DNA of 21,136 nt from a virus (IMGVR_UViG_3300021960_000633:1-21136), one strand, 5' to 3'. Shown: positions 1 to 6,782, numbered from the stretch's first letter. Numbers and translations are program-made. The notes: generated from the letters alone by a model not told the origin.

Positions 1-113
1 CGATCTAGCCGCGGCTTGAGGGTGGCCTGGAATTTCCAATCCTGCGCCGCTTTGTGGACCTGGTGCCGCCAGTCCTTATCGCCAAAGCGCAAGAGCCAAG
101 TTGTGCCGCCTAC
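1..113 (-). CDS. Partial unrecognised protein at the left edge; no ATG or GTG start in this frame
   Basis: Of the three minus-strand frames after the upstream 45-residue gene, only this one stays open to the edge. It begins VGGTTWLLRFGDKDWRHQV and is rich in Trp, Arg and charged residues, like a real soluble protein. It has no ATG or GTG. The only plausible conventional start is a TTG at 92-90, within TWLLRF. The alternative is entry by a -1 ribosomal frameshift from the upstream gene, whose last codons form the slippery heptamer A AAA AAG; the first codon after slippage would be GTA at 113-111. The protein runs off the window, so neither length nor family can be judged. Function unknown. Confidence 0.45.
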
Positions 114-247
114 TTTTTTTTGGCGATCACGTTCAGCACTTTGACCAGCAGCTGCACCCAGCTGTTTTCGCGGATCGGCAGCAGGGTGATGATTTCACTG
201 CCAGCAGCTGCAACGATCGCAATAGCTGCAAGAACGGTGGGATCCAT
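110..247 (-). CDS. 45-residue single-pass membrane protein (holin-like small protein)
   Basis: ATG start at 247 and TAG stop at 110. The product begins MDPTVLAAIAIVAAAGSEII and ends NVIAKKK. A hydrophobic stretch (about residues 4-15) is followed by an amphipathic helix (about 29-42) and a lysine tail, consistent with a small inner-membrane protein. I recall similar tiny proteins next to lysis genes in cyanobacterial siphophages, but cannot confirm this. Its last codons are AAA AAA AAG just before TAG, which is a strong -1 slippery sequence; a shifted ribosome would continue into the open frame running to the window edge. The run of eight A residues is also where a sequencing indel would most easily occur. 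Holin function is an inference from size and position only. Confidence 0.6.
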   Translation of the reverse strand: MDPTVLAAIAIVAAAGSEIITLLPIRENSWVQLLVKVLNVIAKKK

Positions 248-271
248 TGGGGTGGTTTGACTGGTTGAAAA

Positions 272-472
272 TTAGCCCCGGCTTTCTAGATGACGCAACC
301 GGCGTTCGTGATCGTCTAGCCGTTCTTTGTGATCGCTTCGCAATGCCGTGATCTGCTCCAGGATCAGAGCCATGCGGGTGTCCATAACGCTGGCACGTTT
401 GTCGATACGCCAAAGCGCGCCGACGCCAGCGACTATCGCGGCTGTGATCAATGGCGTGATGAACGGATCCAC
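272..472 (-). CDS. 66-residue membrane protein with coiled-coil tail (holin/lysis-region protein)
   Basis: Begins with GTG at 472 (MDPFITPLITAAIVAGVGA). One membrane segment (residues about 5-21) is followed by a charged, heptad-like helix (about 30-63, with ERLDDHERRLRHLE) predicted to form a coiled coil. This N-terminal anchor plus coiled coil resembles many phage holin-associated or haemolysin-XhlA-type proteins, but I see no specific family signature. It lies 18 bases after the preceding stop and 24 bases before the next gene. A longer overlapping frame (195-515) has low-complexity, cysteine/arginine-rich content typical of a shadow and was not used. Confidence 0.55.
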   Translation of the reverse strand: MDPFITPLITAAIVAGVGALWRIDKRASVMDTRMALILEQITALRSDHKERLDDHERRLRHLESRG

Positions 473-490
473 AGCTGCGATCTGTTGCGT

Positions 491-634
491 TCAGTCTATC
501 GAAGGCGGGCGCCACGGATCAGCCTGACCGCGCAGGATTACAACGGCTCGGCGGTAGTAGTCACAGTCGGTTTTGCCTGCTGCTTCTAGTGCTTCTTTGA
601 TTTTCCGCCAGTTTTCTAATTTTTCAGGGTCCAT
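491..634 (-). CDS. Small hypothetical protein, 47 residues
   Basis: ATG at 634 and TGA at 491; the product begins MDPEKLENWRKIKEALEAAG. It is hydrophilic, helical at the N terminus, and has a central YYRRAVVILRG segment and a Pro-rich end. The start follows the previous stop directly (TAA then ATG), which is the spacing seen throughout this operon. No domain is recognised. It sits among small membrane proteins but is itself soluble. Function unknown. Confidence 0.6.
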   Translation of the reverse strand: MDPEKLENWRKIKEALEAAGKTDCDYYRRAVVILRGQADPWRPPSID

Positions 635-916
635 TTAGCGGGCACAGACTGTGCGCTGTCTAAGCCGCTCAACTTCTGCCTGCAAGACCTGAATAGCGGA
701 ATCTTGCTTAACGTCGTCCGGCAGTGCGCCCATCTCACCACGCGGCCAGAGGATACGAAACTCTGTGTTTTGTTCCACGTTCATGCCCATTTTCATCACT
801 TCATGCTCGACGTGATAAAGCTTTGAGTTGATGCCGCTCGCCCACCAGACGGCAATACCAGCCTGCACGGCGATAGCAAGGATGCCGCCAATCAGCTCAA
901 GGTTGATTTTGTCCAC
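635..916 (-). CDS. 93-residue single-pass membrane protein of the lysis-region cluster
   Basis: Starts with GTG at 916 (MDKINLELIGGILAIAV). Residues about 8-26 form one membrane segment ending in AVWWASG. The remaining ~65 residues are polar, with a C-terminal helical stretch (QVLQAEVERLRQRT) suited to a coiled coil. It could be a holin, antiholin or spanin-like protein, but no diagnostic motif is visible. The preceding gene stops 13 bases upstream and the following gene begins immediately after the stop. Confidence 0.55.
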   Translation of the reverse strand: MDKINLELIGGILAIAVQAGIAVWWASGINSKLYHVEHEVMKMGMNVEQNTEFRILWPRGEMGALPDDVKQDSAIQVLQAEVERLRQRTVCAR

Positions 917-929
917 AGCAGCTAAACGG

Positions 930-1169
930 CTAGCAGCCGTCCCGGAGTTGTTGCTGTAGGTATTCTCGCAAGGCTCTATCGTTTGGCGTTTTGTCCGCCT
1001 TTAGATCCAGCTCAAAAATCCGATCCCGTAGTTGCTGCTTACGGGCTTGGCAAAACTGCTGTTTGACTTCTGCTGATTTGGCGTAGCGCGAGTCGATGGT
1101 GACCGTCGTCGCCACAACAGTGGTTAGCAACGCAAGCGCACCACCGAGCAGCGACAAACGGCTGTCCAT
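930..1169 (-). CDS. 79-residue N-terminally anchored coiled-coil protein (possible inner-membrane spanin or holin partner)
   Basis: ATG at 1169 with an AAGG Shine-Dalgarno about seven bases upstream. Residues about 5-24 (LSLLGGALALLTTVVATTVT) form a membrane anchor. The rest is charged and helical (CQARKQQLRDRIFELDLKAD and so on), ending REYLQQQLRDGC. An N-in/C-out anchor plus a periplasmic coiled coil is the architecture of i-spanins such as lambda Rz, but this is much shorter than Rz and I see no nested Rz1-like lipobox gene. The spanin idea is therefore only a possibility. Confidence 0.55.
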   Translation of the reverse strand: MDSRLSLLGGALALLTTVVATTVTIDSRYAKSAEVKQQFCQARKQQLRDRIFELDLKADKTPNDRALREYLQQQLRDGC

Positions 1170-1307
1170 TTATCTGCCTTGACCGCGTAAGGGCTTCTTA
1201 CCGCGCCGACGAGGGCGGGAATGTTGCCCGTAACCCTGGGATGTGGTCTTGGGACGACCGGCTTTGTGCTCAACCCGCCCCAGTGCGGTTTTTGATTTGA
1301 CTGCCAT
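1170..1307 (-). CDS. 45-residue highly basic protein, function unknown
   Basis: ATG at 1307 overlaps the previous stop (TAATG). The product begins MAVKSKTALGRVEHKAGRPK and ends GKKPLRGQGR. About one third of residues are Lys or Arg, with Gly and Pro and almost no hydrophobic residues, so it is probably disordered and nucleic-acid or polyanion binding. I recall very similar tiny basic proteins in cyanobacterial siphophages, of unknown function. It is too short for most gene callers but is tightly coupled on both sides (TAATG before, TAAATG after). Confidence 0.6.
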   Translation of the reverse strand: MAVKSKTALGRVEHKAGRPKTTSQGYGQHSRPRRRGKKPLRGQGR

Positions 1308-1462
1308 TAGTCGTCAGCAGGAAGCGGTTCGTTGCCTTCTGCTAACCATTCTTGAAACGGCGGATGATCAGCACTACAGGTGACACGGATCACGCCATCG
1401 TCATCAATACGGGCGTAAATAGTTTCTCCTGCAGAATTTGTGTTAAAAACTTTGTAGGTCAT
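1307..1462 (-). CDS. Small conserved hypothetical protein, 51 residues
   Basis: ATG at 1462 overlaps the tail-fibre stop by four bases (ATGA). The product runs MTYKVFNTNSAGETIYARID to NEPLPADD. A short beta-strand pattern is followed by the segment DHPPFQEWLAEGNEPLP. This EWLAEGNEPLP-type ending recurs in small proteins next to fibres or fibre chaperones of many phages and resembles the C terminus of tail-fibre-assembly proteins. Function is inferred loosely as fibre-associated. Confidence 0.6.
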   Translation of the reverse strand: MTYKVFNTNSAGETIYARIDDDGVIRVTCSADHPPFQEWLAEGNEPLPADD

Positions 1463-2622
1463 AGTTCAGCACTCCAAGCGAGGTAAGCGTCAGCGGTGTT
1501 TGAATTGGCTTTAGATCCTTGCCCTGCGGTCAATCCACTCGCAACTTGAAAATAAATATCGCTTCCAGTGGTAGAACCGTGGTCAAAAAATGGCACTGCA
1601 TTGCAAGTAGCAGCTGTAATAAGGTAAAGAATTCGATAATCACTTGCGGTTCCTGATGTTTCAAGTGCCGTCGGTGCGGCTCGCATAGTTACTGGAAACG
1701 GTGCAAATGCTTGGCAAAGGGTGGTGTTGCGGTTGTAACCTAAACAAAAGGTGTCATACTGTCCGGGTTGAATTTTGTAATAATACCTCTGACACCTCGC
1801 CAGCTCATCGCCGTAGCTCCGGTGTTCAAACGGTGTGGCGACGGATCCGACTTCTAGTTGGACGCCTGTGATGTAGAACGTGGCGCCGTTGGTGCCGACT
1901 ACTGATGTTGCGCCTGTTACAGAATATGGAGCGCCGCTAACCCAAGCCCCTGCCGTTCCAGATTGAACAGAGCCAGAACCTAAGCTCCAGAAAACTCTTG
2001 CTCCAATTCCGTTAGTAGCGCCTACCCAAGTCCCAGTTGTGTCTCCAGCAATAGTTATGGCTATTGGCGTCCAAGTGTTAGCAGAAGAAACTGTGTAACT
2101 AAAAGGGTAACTACGGCCTTGATTGCTGCTTTGTATAGCCCCACCAAATGTTCCTGTCAAACTTGAGTACACTTGAAAGGACAAAGTAACTGTTTTTGCA
2201 TCTGCCGTACCCCACGATGCATCAGCAAAATTAAACCCTTCAATTGCTTGTCCCAACGCAAAGTAATCTGTGGAAATAACCGCATATGCAGACAATGAAG
2301 TAGCGCCTAAGTAATTACTGTGTCCCACTGGTGGAGTTACTGCCCCAGCGTTCTGCTGTAGAGAGAATTTAGATGGTTGGTTACAGAAACCAAACCAACG
2401 GTCAATACTATATGTGTATGCGTTTGCTGGAATCGTTACCGCAGCCCCGGCATTTCGCTGGTCAATCCGCATATCACCGTTGATGATCTTATTGCGGTTG
2501 CTAAGCGGTCCACTAGAAGGCATTGCCACGCCATCAACCGTGACGTGACCGGAGGTGTCAATCGAAACGCCGCCGCTAGACGTTGACGGGTTTTGGATGG
2601 ATGTGACTTTTAAGGTGCTCAT
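1459..2622 (-). CDS. Tail fibre / receptor-binding protein with jelly-roll carbohydrate-binding-like domain
   Basis: 387 residues starting MSTLKVTSIQNPSTSSGG. The short N-terminal collar segment (residues about 1-45) is a pattern common in phage fibres. NKIINGDMRIDQRNAG (about 44-59) begins a beta-rich module of about 230 residues resembling carbohydrate-binding jelly rolls, which ends with QLEVGSVATPFEHRSYGDEL and CQRYYYKI. The last ~100 residues form a separate beta-rich tip. This GDMRIDQRN...QLEVG.VATPFE...CQRYY signature is widespread in phage fibres, so receptor binding at the distal tail is likely. It follows the 137-residue chaperone-like gene with an ATGA overlap. Confidence 0.75.
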   Translation of the reverse strand: MSTLKVTSIQNPSTSSGGVSIDTSGHVTVDGVAMPSSGPLSNRNKIINGDMRIDQRNAGAAVTIPANAYTYSIDRWFGFCNQPSKFSLQQNAGAVTPPVGHSNYLGATSLSAYAVISTDYFALGQAIEGFNFADASWGTADAKTVTLSFQVYSSLTGTFGGAIQSSNQGRSYPFSYTVSSANTWTPIAITIAGDTTGTWVGATNGIGARVFWSLGSGSVQSGTAGAWVSGAPYSVTGATSVVGTNGATFYITGVQLEVGSVATPFEHRSYGDELARCQRYYYKIQPGQYDTFCLGYNRNTTLCQAFAPFPVTMRAAPTALETSGTASDYRILYLITAATCNAVPFFDHGSTTGSDIYFQVASGLTAGQGSKANSNTADAYLAWSAEL

Positions 2623-3032
2623 TTGTTTGCCTCCAGTGCCAGCTTAATTTCTTCAGGGGTAGACGCGCCATCAATCACGTCTTGAATCAACGCATACTTG
2701 AGGCGAATGTCAGACCGTGCCGTCTCAGCAGCTACTGCATCAGTACCAGGGATTTGCTTGGCGATGATGTCATCAAAGGGTTTGAACTCTTCAGCACGTT
2801 GCTGACGGCGGATGTCATGCCCCAGTGCTTTGCATTTGTCAAGGTCGTGCTCTACGCAGCAGTCGCCCATCACCCACGCATTGCGGAAGAAGCGGTCGCT
2901 GGGGATAGCATCAACATCAACGATCTCATAGGGCACACCTTCGGGCACATCTTTGAGTGCCAGTTCGACGGATTCGATAGGGATGATCACCGCTACGCCG
3001 CCGGATTCAGTTTGGTAAATAATTCTGTTCAT
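2619..3032 (-). CDS. Probable tail-fibre assembly chaperone-like protein, 137 residues
   Basis: I chose ATG at 3032 (MNRIIYQTESGGVAVIIPI). An upstream extension to 3071 would need a non-ATG start and would overlap the preceding fibre. The N terminus up to SDRFFRNAWVMGDC resembles small proteins encoded beside fibres in cyanophages (beta strands, then an IPSDR.FRNAW segment). The C-terminal ~60 residues are helical and charged (ARSDIRLKYALIQDVIDGAS). Residues around CCVEHDLDKCK contain three cysteines. The role as fibre chaperone is inferred from position between two fibres and from the recurring FRNAW segment. Confidence 0.6.
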   Translation of the reverse strand: MNRIIYQTESGGVAVIIPIESVELALKDVPEGVPYEIVDVDAIPSDRFFRNAWVMGDCCVEHDLDKCKALGHDIRRQQRAEEFKPFDDIIAKQIPGTDAVAAETARSDIRLKYALIQDVIDGASTPEEIKLALEANK

Positions 3033-3037
3033 GTCGG

Positions 3038-3517
3038 TTAGCGCAAGATTGCGACTGATACGAGAGCACAATCGTTGACCGCGCCAAGGTCATTGTCCGT
3101 GTGAATTCGGCAGCTACCTGTAGCAAGCGCAGTTGTTCCGCGAGGAGACAAAATTCTTGCTGAAGTATTAGTTGCAGAGCTTAAAGCGGCGCTTCCTGTA
3201 ACCGCGTAATTCACATCAGATAACGCAGTCGTAAAATTCACCGTATAGTCACCAGTCCCGTTATCCGTAATGCTGCTCACGTTGTAGCTAGCGCGGATTG
3301 CAACAGTGCCGGTACCATCGAAGTTTACCCAGGCTTTGCAGAGTTGAGCGTCATTTGCGACGCCTGGACCCCAGCTAAGCGCGCCGCTTCCATTAGTTTG
3401 CAATGCTTGTCCACTCGTGCCATTCCCATCAGGCAGGATCAGCGTGTTGCTACCAGCGGTTGCCGGTGCATCAATCTCCACATAGCCGGATGTGGAACCG
3501 TTAAGGCGTAAAGACAT
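3038..3517 (-). CDS. Short tail fibre / tip protein, 159 residues
   Basis: ATG overlaps the upstream stop (TAATG). The product begins MSLRLNGSTSGYVEIDAPAT. Residues 1-50 contain the repeat-like collar segment SGYVEIDAP...LILPDGNGTSGQALQTNG found at the N termini of many phage fibres. A C-terminal beta module (about 60-159) has KAWVNFDGTGTVAIRASYNV and ITDNGTGDYTVNF, a receptor-binding tip pattern I recognise from several phage fibres. It is small enough to be an accessory fibre or a trimeric knob. Confidence 0.7.
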   Translation of the reverse strand: MSLRLNGSTSGYVEIDAPATAGSNTLILPDGNGTSGQALQTNGSGALSWGPGVANDAQLCKAWVNFDGTGTVAIRASYNVSSITDNGTGDYTVNFTTALSDVNYAVTGSAALSSATNTSARILSPRGTTALATGSCRIHTDNDLGAVNDCALVSVAILR

Positions 3518-3834
3518 TAGTCAACCTCCGGTTTGGGATACTTAGCCTTCACAGCGGCACACGCTGCGTAGTACTCGTCAAGTTTGGTGTTATCGCCTTG
3601 GTTCGACCAGTACAAGGCGTCAGCAAGATCAGCCAGGTCCGGGTATTCCGGTTGGCGATTGCGTTGGTATTGGCTTTTTTCGTACTCAGTTCTTTGCCGA
3701 TCCATTTCGGCTTCGATCGCCTCGTTGGTTGGCTGCTGAATATCAGGACTAAGCCAAGTTACTGTGCCCCCGTCGATGCTGTATTCAGCTTTTGGCGCGA
3801 GAACATCCAGCGCTGTTCCTTTTGAAATAATCAT
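3517..3834 (-). CDS. Tail-fibre assembly chaperone (phage tail APC-like), 105 residues
   Basis: Begins MIISKGTALDVLAPKAEYSI. After a short beta N terminus and an acidic helix (EAIEAEMDRQRTEYEKSQYQ) comes PEYPDLADLADALYW and, near the end, AVKAKYPKPE. This YP.l.dl.DAl......vKaKYPk pattern is the hallmark of the phage tail assembly chaperone family often encoded beside fibres. It likely helps fold or attach the neighbouring short fibres. It overlaps the preceding fibre gene by four bases (ATGA). Confidence 0.7.
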   Translation of the reverse strand: MIISKGTALDVLAPKAEYSIDGGTVTWLSPDIQQPTNEAIEAEMDRQRTEYEKSQYQRNRQPEYPDLADLADALYWSNQGDNTKLDEYYAACAAVKAKYPKPEVD

Positions 3835-4385
3835 GCCGCGACCTCTACTGCCATAAGTGTAATTGTGGAGAACCTGTCACCGCCTCTATTATTAACCCAA
3901 ACTCCGCCCACAAGAGTCAACCCTTTGTATGTGTAAGTAAGCTCTGAAGTTGACGAGTGTGCATCGTCATAATGAAACGTGCAATGAGGTACAAGTATTT
4001 CAGAATCAACAGCGCGATACTCTGTTAAATAATCGCTTGTGTCTGTGTCATCAGTGGCTAAATTTGTTGTGCCTCTAAAAAATGTTGTTCTTAACGCTCT
4101 GTTGGATGCGTTGGTAATTATTGTTCCGCCTAGTGCTAGGAGAAGAATAGGGTTGGACGACGAAGTTGGCGTTATAGTTACTGACATAATGTCAACATGC
4201 GTACTACTGTTGACTTCCTGGTTTGCTGTTTTTTCTGTTACTTGAACCTGCAAAATAGTTCCAGCAGGCAACGCTCCAGTGGTAATAGCTCCAGATGCCA
4301 AATCAGCTGCAACAATGCTTCCATCAGGCAGTCCACCTGCCGTTAGTCCGGTAATGCTTCCGGTGCCGTTGATCGAAATTGCCAT
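3831..4385 (-). CDS. Short tail fibre protein with jelly-roll-like C-terminal domain, 184 residues
   Basis: Begins MAISINGTGSITGLTAGGLP. The first ~45 residues (TGSITGLTAGGLPDGSI, then ADLASGAITTGALP) are the low-complexity collar seen in many phage fibres. Residues about 50-184 are beta-rich and end in STITLMAVEVAA, similar to the end of the 202-residue protein at 13291-13899 and to C1q/TNF-like jelly-roll knobs. It lies two bases after the large fibre gene, within the fibre cluster. Confidence 0.68.
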   Translation of the reverse strand: MAISINGTGSITGLTAGGLPDGSIVAADLASGAITTGALPAGTILQVQVTEKTANQEVNSSTHVDIMSVTITPTSSSNPILLLALGGTIITNASNRALRTTFFRGTTNLATDDTDTSDYLTEYRAVDSEILVPHCTFHYDDAHSSTSELTYTYKGLTLVGGVWVNNRGGDRFSTITLMAVEVAA

Positions 4386-4387
4386 GA

Positions 4388-5911
4388 TCAGACGATCACC
4401 CAGTTGGATCCTGACGGTATCGTAACCGTGATGCCGGAATTTATCGACACAGGTCCAGCGCTGACAGCGTTTGCGGTTGCCCCAAGCGTCGTGCCCAATG
4501 TGTAATCAGTGGTGACGGTCTGACCGTTCTCGATGAAAATTTTGTCCGAGCCGCCGCCTGTTGCCCCACCGCCTGCAGCATCTGCCCATTGCGGTGCGCT
4601 GCCTGTGCCTTGGCTAGTCAGAACTTGACCGCTTGTGCCGTAGTTTGTGCCGCTTAAGCCGATTTCGCCGTTGGTATGGATGCGGAACTTTTCGGCATTA
4701 TCAACCGTGACGACAAAGCGACCATCAGAGCCGCTGTCGATAACCTCCGCGCTGGTATCGCCTTCAATGATCCGATCAGCGCTGATGCCAGACAGGGCGT
4801 TGTCAACGTAGTTTTTGGTCGCCGCATCCTGAGGATTACCCGGATCTGCCATCCCGGTGATGGCATTTGTGCCCATCGCAATGGCACCGGTCATCGTGCC
4901 ACCAGCTTTCGGCAGTGCAGCAGCGGCTAAGTCATAAGCCGATTTGACAGCGTTAGGCGTCGCAGCGGTTGTGGTGCTTGTGCTGCTGGTGGAATCAGTC
5001 AGCTGAACCGCGCCAGCGTTGCTTGTCGTTGCGGCTTGAATTTTGCTGCCTGCAATAGCAGCCGATGCACTGACTTCCGAATTAGTGATGCTCAGGCTTA
5101 GCTTGCTTTGCGCGATTGCAGCGCTTGCATTGATGTCACCGTCAACAATCGTCCCATCAAGGATCATTGCGCTGGTGACTGTTCCAGTGTCAGTCGTTTG
5201 AACCAGCGTGCTGTCTAGGTAGGCGGCATCAATCGCGCTGCCCTGCCAGGTGCCGCTTGAGATCGTGCCAACACTGGTCAGGCTGCTGCTGACAACCGCA
5301 CTGCCAAGGCTGGTGGCGTCTAGGACCTTTGTGCCAGCGATGCGGTATTCCTTGCCGCTTGCAATGTTGACATGCTCGCTAAAGGTCCAAGCGTCGGTTG
5401 TGTCAATCCAAGTGATCGTCTTGTCGGTGGTGCCTTTTAGCGTGATGCCGCCACCGTCTGCCGTTACATCGGAGGGCGTATCAACCACCCCCATTTCGAT
5501 ATTTTTGTCCTTGACCAGCAGGGTCTCAGTATCAATCGTGGTGGTCGTGCCGTTGACCGTTAGATCACCCTCAATCGTGACGTTGCCCGCGATGGTCGGG
5601 TTGTCGGTCCAGCTGACGTCAGTGCCATCAGTGGTCAGGATCTGATTAGCCGCGCCGTTCGCCAGCTTGCTGACGGCAATCTCAGCAGCCGCTGCAATAT
5701 CAGCATTGACCAGCGGGTAAGCGCTCAGCTGTGTCCCGTAGATGTAAGGCAGCGAGTTCCAGGCCGTTGCCCCATCACCAATCTTGAGTGCGCCAGTCGT
5801 CGAATCACTGACGTAACCGATCTCACCCAACAACAGAACCGGGTTGGCACTGGTCCAGTTCGCCGCCGTATCGCGTCGCTGTTGCTGAAGAGCGGTAAGG
5901 GTGACGGTCAT
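4388..5911 (-). CDS. Large tail fibre with Mtd-type N-terminal domain, 507 residues
   Basis: ATG at 5911 overlaps the previous stop by four bases. Residues about 10-57 (QQRRDTAANWTSANPVLLLG, then EIGY...KIGDGATAWNSLPY) match the N-terminal domain of Bordetella-phage Mtd-like and many other fibres (NP.LL.GEIG...K.GDG.TAWNSL). Next come beta-rich segments with ITIEGDLTVNGTTTTIDTE and three copies of an (D/E)(I/V).A.AAIA.SKL-like motif. LPKAGGTMTGAIAMGTNAIT then ATKNYVDNALSG is a classic fibre-shaft signature. There is no catalytic domain. It is probably the main side or central fibre attached to the tail tip by its N terminus. Confidence 0.78.
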   Translation of the reverse strand: MTVTLTALQQQRRDTAANWTSANPVLLLGEIGYVSDSTTGALKIGDGATAWNSLPYIYGTQLSAYPLVNADIAAAAEIAVSKLANGAANQILTTDGTDVSWTDNPTIAGNVTIEGDLTVNGTTTTIDTETLLVKDKNIEMGVVDTPSDVTADGGGITLKGTTDKTITWIDTTDAWTFSEHVNIASGKEYRIAGTKVLDATSLGSAVVSSSLTSVGTISSGTWQGSAIDAAYLDSTLVQTTDTGTVTSAMILDGTIVDGDINASAAIAQSKLSLSITNSEVSASAAIAGSKIQAATTSNAGAVQLTDSTSSTSTTTAATPNAVKSAYDLAAAALPKAGGTMTGAIAMGTNAITGMADPGNPQDAATKNYVDNALSGISADRIIEGDTSAEVIDSGSDGRFVVTVDNAEKFRIHTNGEIGLSGTNYGTSGQVLTSQGTGSAPQWADAAGGGATGGGSDKIFIENGQTVTTDYTLGTTLGATANAVSAGPVSINSGITVTIPSGSNWVIV

Positions 5912-6408
5912 GTGGCTCCGGGCGGGCTAATGATGTTGTCCCGAGCGGGCGTTGCTGCTGCTGCCCCTCCATCAAGGATATAGCTTCTGGCTGGGCTTGC
6001 CGGTGCTAACTCGCCATCAAATACAAGGTCGCCAGTGTCGATTGCATAGGTGACCAACTCAACGTCAACACCCCAGCGACCGACAATCCCATCGGTAACA
6101 GTTGGCGCGCCTGCATAGCGCCAGGCGTAATCACTAAGCAGTGGGATGGGCGGCGTTGCGTACCCGCTCCACACTTCCGCCGACAGAAAGAAAATATCAA
6201 ACGTGCCTTGGCGGTCAATGTAGTGCGCTTTGATTTCATTGACCTGCGACTCAGTCAGGTTTGTGAAGCTCAGCGATAACGTCTGGCCATCGCGCCTGTT
6301 ACCACGCCTGAAACCTGTGACCAAGCCAGACAGCGTGATCTGACTTGATTGCGGGATGTTGCCCGGTGAAAAGGTGCGGGCTGATGGGACTAGCGCGGGG
6401 AATGTCAT
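5908..6408 (-). CDS. Minor tail protein, paralogue of its upstream neighbour, 166 residues
   Basis: Begins MTFPALVPSARTFSPGNIPQ. Residues 1-122 align along their length with the 123-residue protein immediately upstream (FPAL.PS.R, FR.G..R..Q.L, LTE, HY, QG, LSA.VWSGYAT.PIP, WRY.G, VELVT). Beyond that is a unique 40-residue tail with a doubled A(S/T)PAR element (ASPARSYILDGG, ATPARDNIISPP). Such proteins occur near the tail tip of cyanobacterial and other siphophages, probably as beta-sandwich hub or fibre-attachment parts. The start codon lies two bases after the neighbour's stop. Confidence 0.68.
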   Translation of the reverse strand: MTFPALVPSARTFSPGNIPQSSQITLSGLVTGFRRGNRRDGQTLSLSFTNLTESQVNEIKAHYIDRQGTFDIFFLSAEVWSGYATPPIPLLSDYAWRYAGAPTVTDGIVGRWGVDVELVTYAIDTGDLVFDGELAPASPARSYILDGGAAAATPARDNIISPPGAT

Positions 6409-6410
6409 GG

Positions 6411-6782
6411 TCAGATTGGCACCGTCTCTAGTTCCACGCTGAGGTTGTATCGGAGCGGCGCACCGATCCCGACCTCAAATGGGCCGACATAGCGCCATTG
6501 GTAGTCTGCCGCCGGTATTGGCACCGTTGCATAGCCAGACCAGACCTGAGCCGAAAGATCAAACGCAATCAGGCTGCCTTGTTGTTCCTCATAGTGATCA
6601 AGCAGCAGTTTGGCCTCTGCTTCGGTCAGATATTCAAAGGTTATGGTTAGCCGCTGGCTGACGCGATCGGTGCCGGTTTTAAATCGCACTTGGCCACCGC
6701 TGGCACCCTCATGAATCAGCTGTGGATAGTCGCCGTAGGTCAATGCTCGGGTGCTTGGCTCTAGCGCTGGAAACGTTGCCAT
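6411..6782 (-). CDS. Minor tail protein, 123 residues (first of a tandem pair)
   Basis: Begins MATFPALEPSTRALTYGDYP and starts inside the stop of the tail-hub gene (TGATG). It is a compact, beta-rich protein with the segment FDLSAQVWSGYATVPIPAAD shared with its downstream paralogue. Size and position after the J-like hub suggest a baseplate or hub accessory protein, perhaps linking the hub to the fibre N-terminal domain encoded two genes on. No catalytic motif is seen. Confidence 0.68.
   Translation of the reverse strand: MATFPALEPSTRALTYGDYPQLIHEGASGGQVRFKTGTDRVSQRLTITFEYLTEAEAKLLLDHYEEQQGSLIAFDLSAQVWSGYATVPIPAADYQWRYVGPFEVGIGAPLRYNLSVELETVPI

Noticed and set aside
56-75. Seven-pair bulged stem as stimulator for the left-edge slippery site
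   Set aside because: It lies 37 bases after the slip site, while known stimulators lie about 5-9 bases away; it is also inside the open frame and may be chance.
195-515. A 106-residue minus-strand frame overlapping two small genes
   Set aside because: Cys/Arg/Ser-rich sequence without secondary-structure pattern; the overlapping frames give a membrane-plus-coiled-coil protein and a coupled 47-residue protein.
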